Shown: piece after piece, positions 5,078 through 5,226 of the stretch
Layout of the letters: the number at the start of each line of letters is the position of its first letter
Position numbering within the stretch: the first letter of the stretch is position 1
NCBI GenBank assembly: GCA_964485585.1
Contig: CAZAJT010000058.1
Coordinates: 1-5,226, forward strand
Source: CAZAJT01 sp964485585
GTDB taxonomy: Bacteria > Patescibacteriota > Microgenomatia > UBA1406 > GWC2-37-13
DNA length: 5,226 bases
Direction of reading: 5' to 3'
Notes under the pieces: generated by a model
Told to the model about the DNA's origin: nothing
What the model saw: only the letters and a program-made list of their open reading frames with translations
Database searches by the model: none
Program-made: the position numbers and the translations under genes

Positions 5078-5093
5078 TATAATTGCGTAGCGT

Positions 5094-5112
5094 GTAACTT
5101 GTGACGTATAAC
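5094..5112 (-). repeat. Inverted copy of the intergenic repeat at 65-83
   Basis: GTAACTTGTGACGTATAAC is the reverse complement of 65-83 at 18 of 19 positions. The surrounding AT-rich sequence (5078-5150) holds no gene. A TATAAT at 5078-5083 directly follows the methyltransferase stop codon but has no -35 partner or downstream gene in view. Confidence 0.55.
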
Positions 5113-5151
5113 GTAAAAATATCTAGAAGTCATTTCAATACCTAAGTGTAT

Positions 5152-5226
5152 GTCATTGCGAGGAGCGTAGCGACGCGGCAATCCCATTTATTTATGAGAT
5201 TGCTTCGCCATAGTATGTTTGGCTCG
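5152..5226 (+). repeat. GTCATTGCGAG palindromic repeat, cut by the window end
   Basis: The element opens with GTCATTGCGAGGAGCG, followed by an inner stem, GCAATCCCAT (5178-5187) with ATGAGATTGC (5194-5203, one mismatch), and a 6-nt loop. The window ends in GGCTCG, the start of the complement to the opening GCGAG. The outer stem should therefore close in the bases after the window. It shares the GTCAT head of units A-D but has a much longer interior. From general experience, very similar repeats are dispersed in many bacterial genomes. Confidence 0.7.

Noticed and set aside
5078..5083. TATAAT after the methyltransferase stop as a promoter
   Set aside because: There is no -35 partner and no downstream gene in the window; the hexamer is likely by chance in AT-rich DNA.

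Overview
The window looks like a piece of a small-genome bacterium of the Candidate Phyla Radiation (Patescibacteria, perhaps Microgenomates). This is inferred, not proven. The signs are: no clear Shine-Dalgarno sites; two start codons sitting 6 nt after a -10-like hexamer, as in leaderless transcripts; short intergenic regions filled with degenerate AT-rich repeats; many small palindromic repeats, one of them inside a gene; and divergent versions of household genes. Stops are TAA or TAG and the standard bacterial code reads through every gene.

Layout. 1-96: degenerate AT-rich intergenic repeats. 97-567 (+): dCMP deaminase. 568-708: a leader carrying a 67-nt hairpin. 709-2385 (+): a secreted clan GH-A glycoside-hydrolase-like protein with a beta-sandwich C-terminus and half a dockerin. 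2387-3390: a complete IS481-type insertion sequence with 24-bp terminal inverted repeats, a 319-aa DDE transposase and a perfect 6-bp target duplication. 3395-3476: an AT-rich inverted repeat, originally the tail-to-tail spacer between the hydrolase and rpe. 3468-4229 (-): a ribulose-phosphate 3-epimerase homologue with a 96-bp palindromic element inserted in frame. 4230-4489: divergent promoter region holding four covarying palindromes. 4490-5077 (+): a DOT1-like class I methyltransferase. 5078-5226: intergenic, ending inside another palindromic repeat.

The genes do not form one pathway: nucleotide salvage, extracellular glycan processing, pentose-phosphate metabolism and methylation stand side by side. 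What unites the window is its load of mobile or palindromic DNA. There are two large hairpins in or next to coding sequence, a family of GTCAT-headed stem-loops that keeps structure but not sequence, and one apparently recent IS insertion that separated the hydrolase gene from the hairpin that probably ended its transcript.
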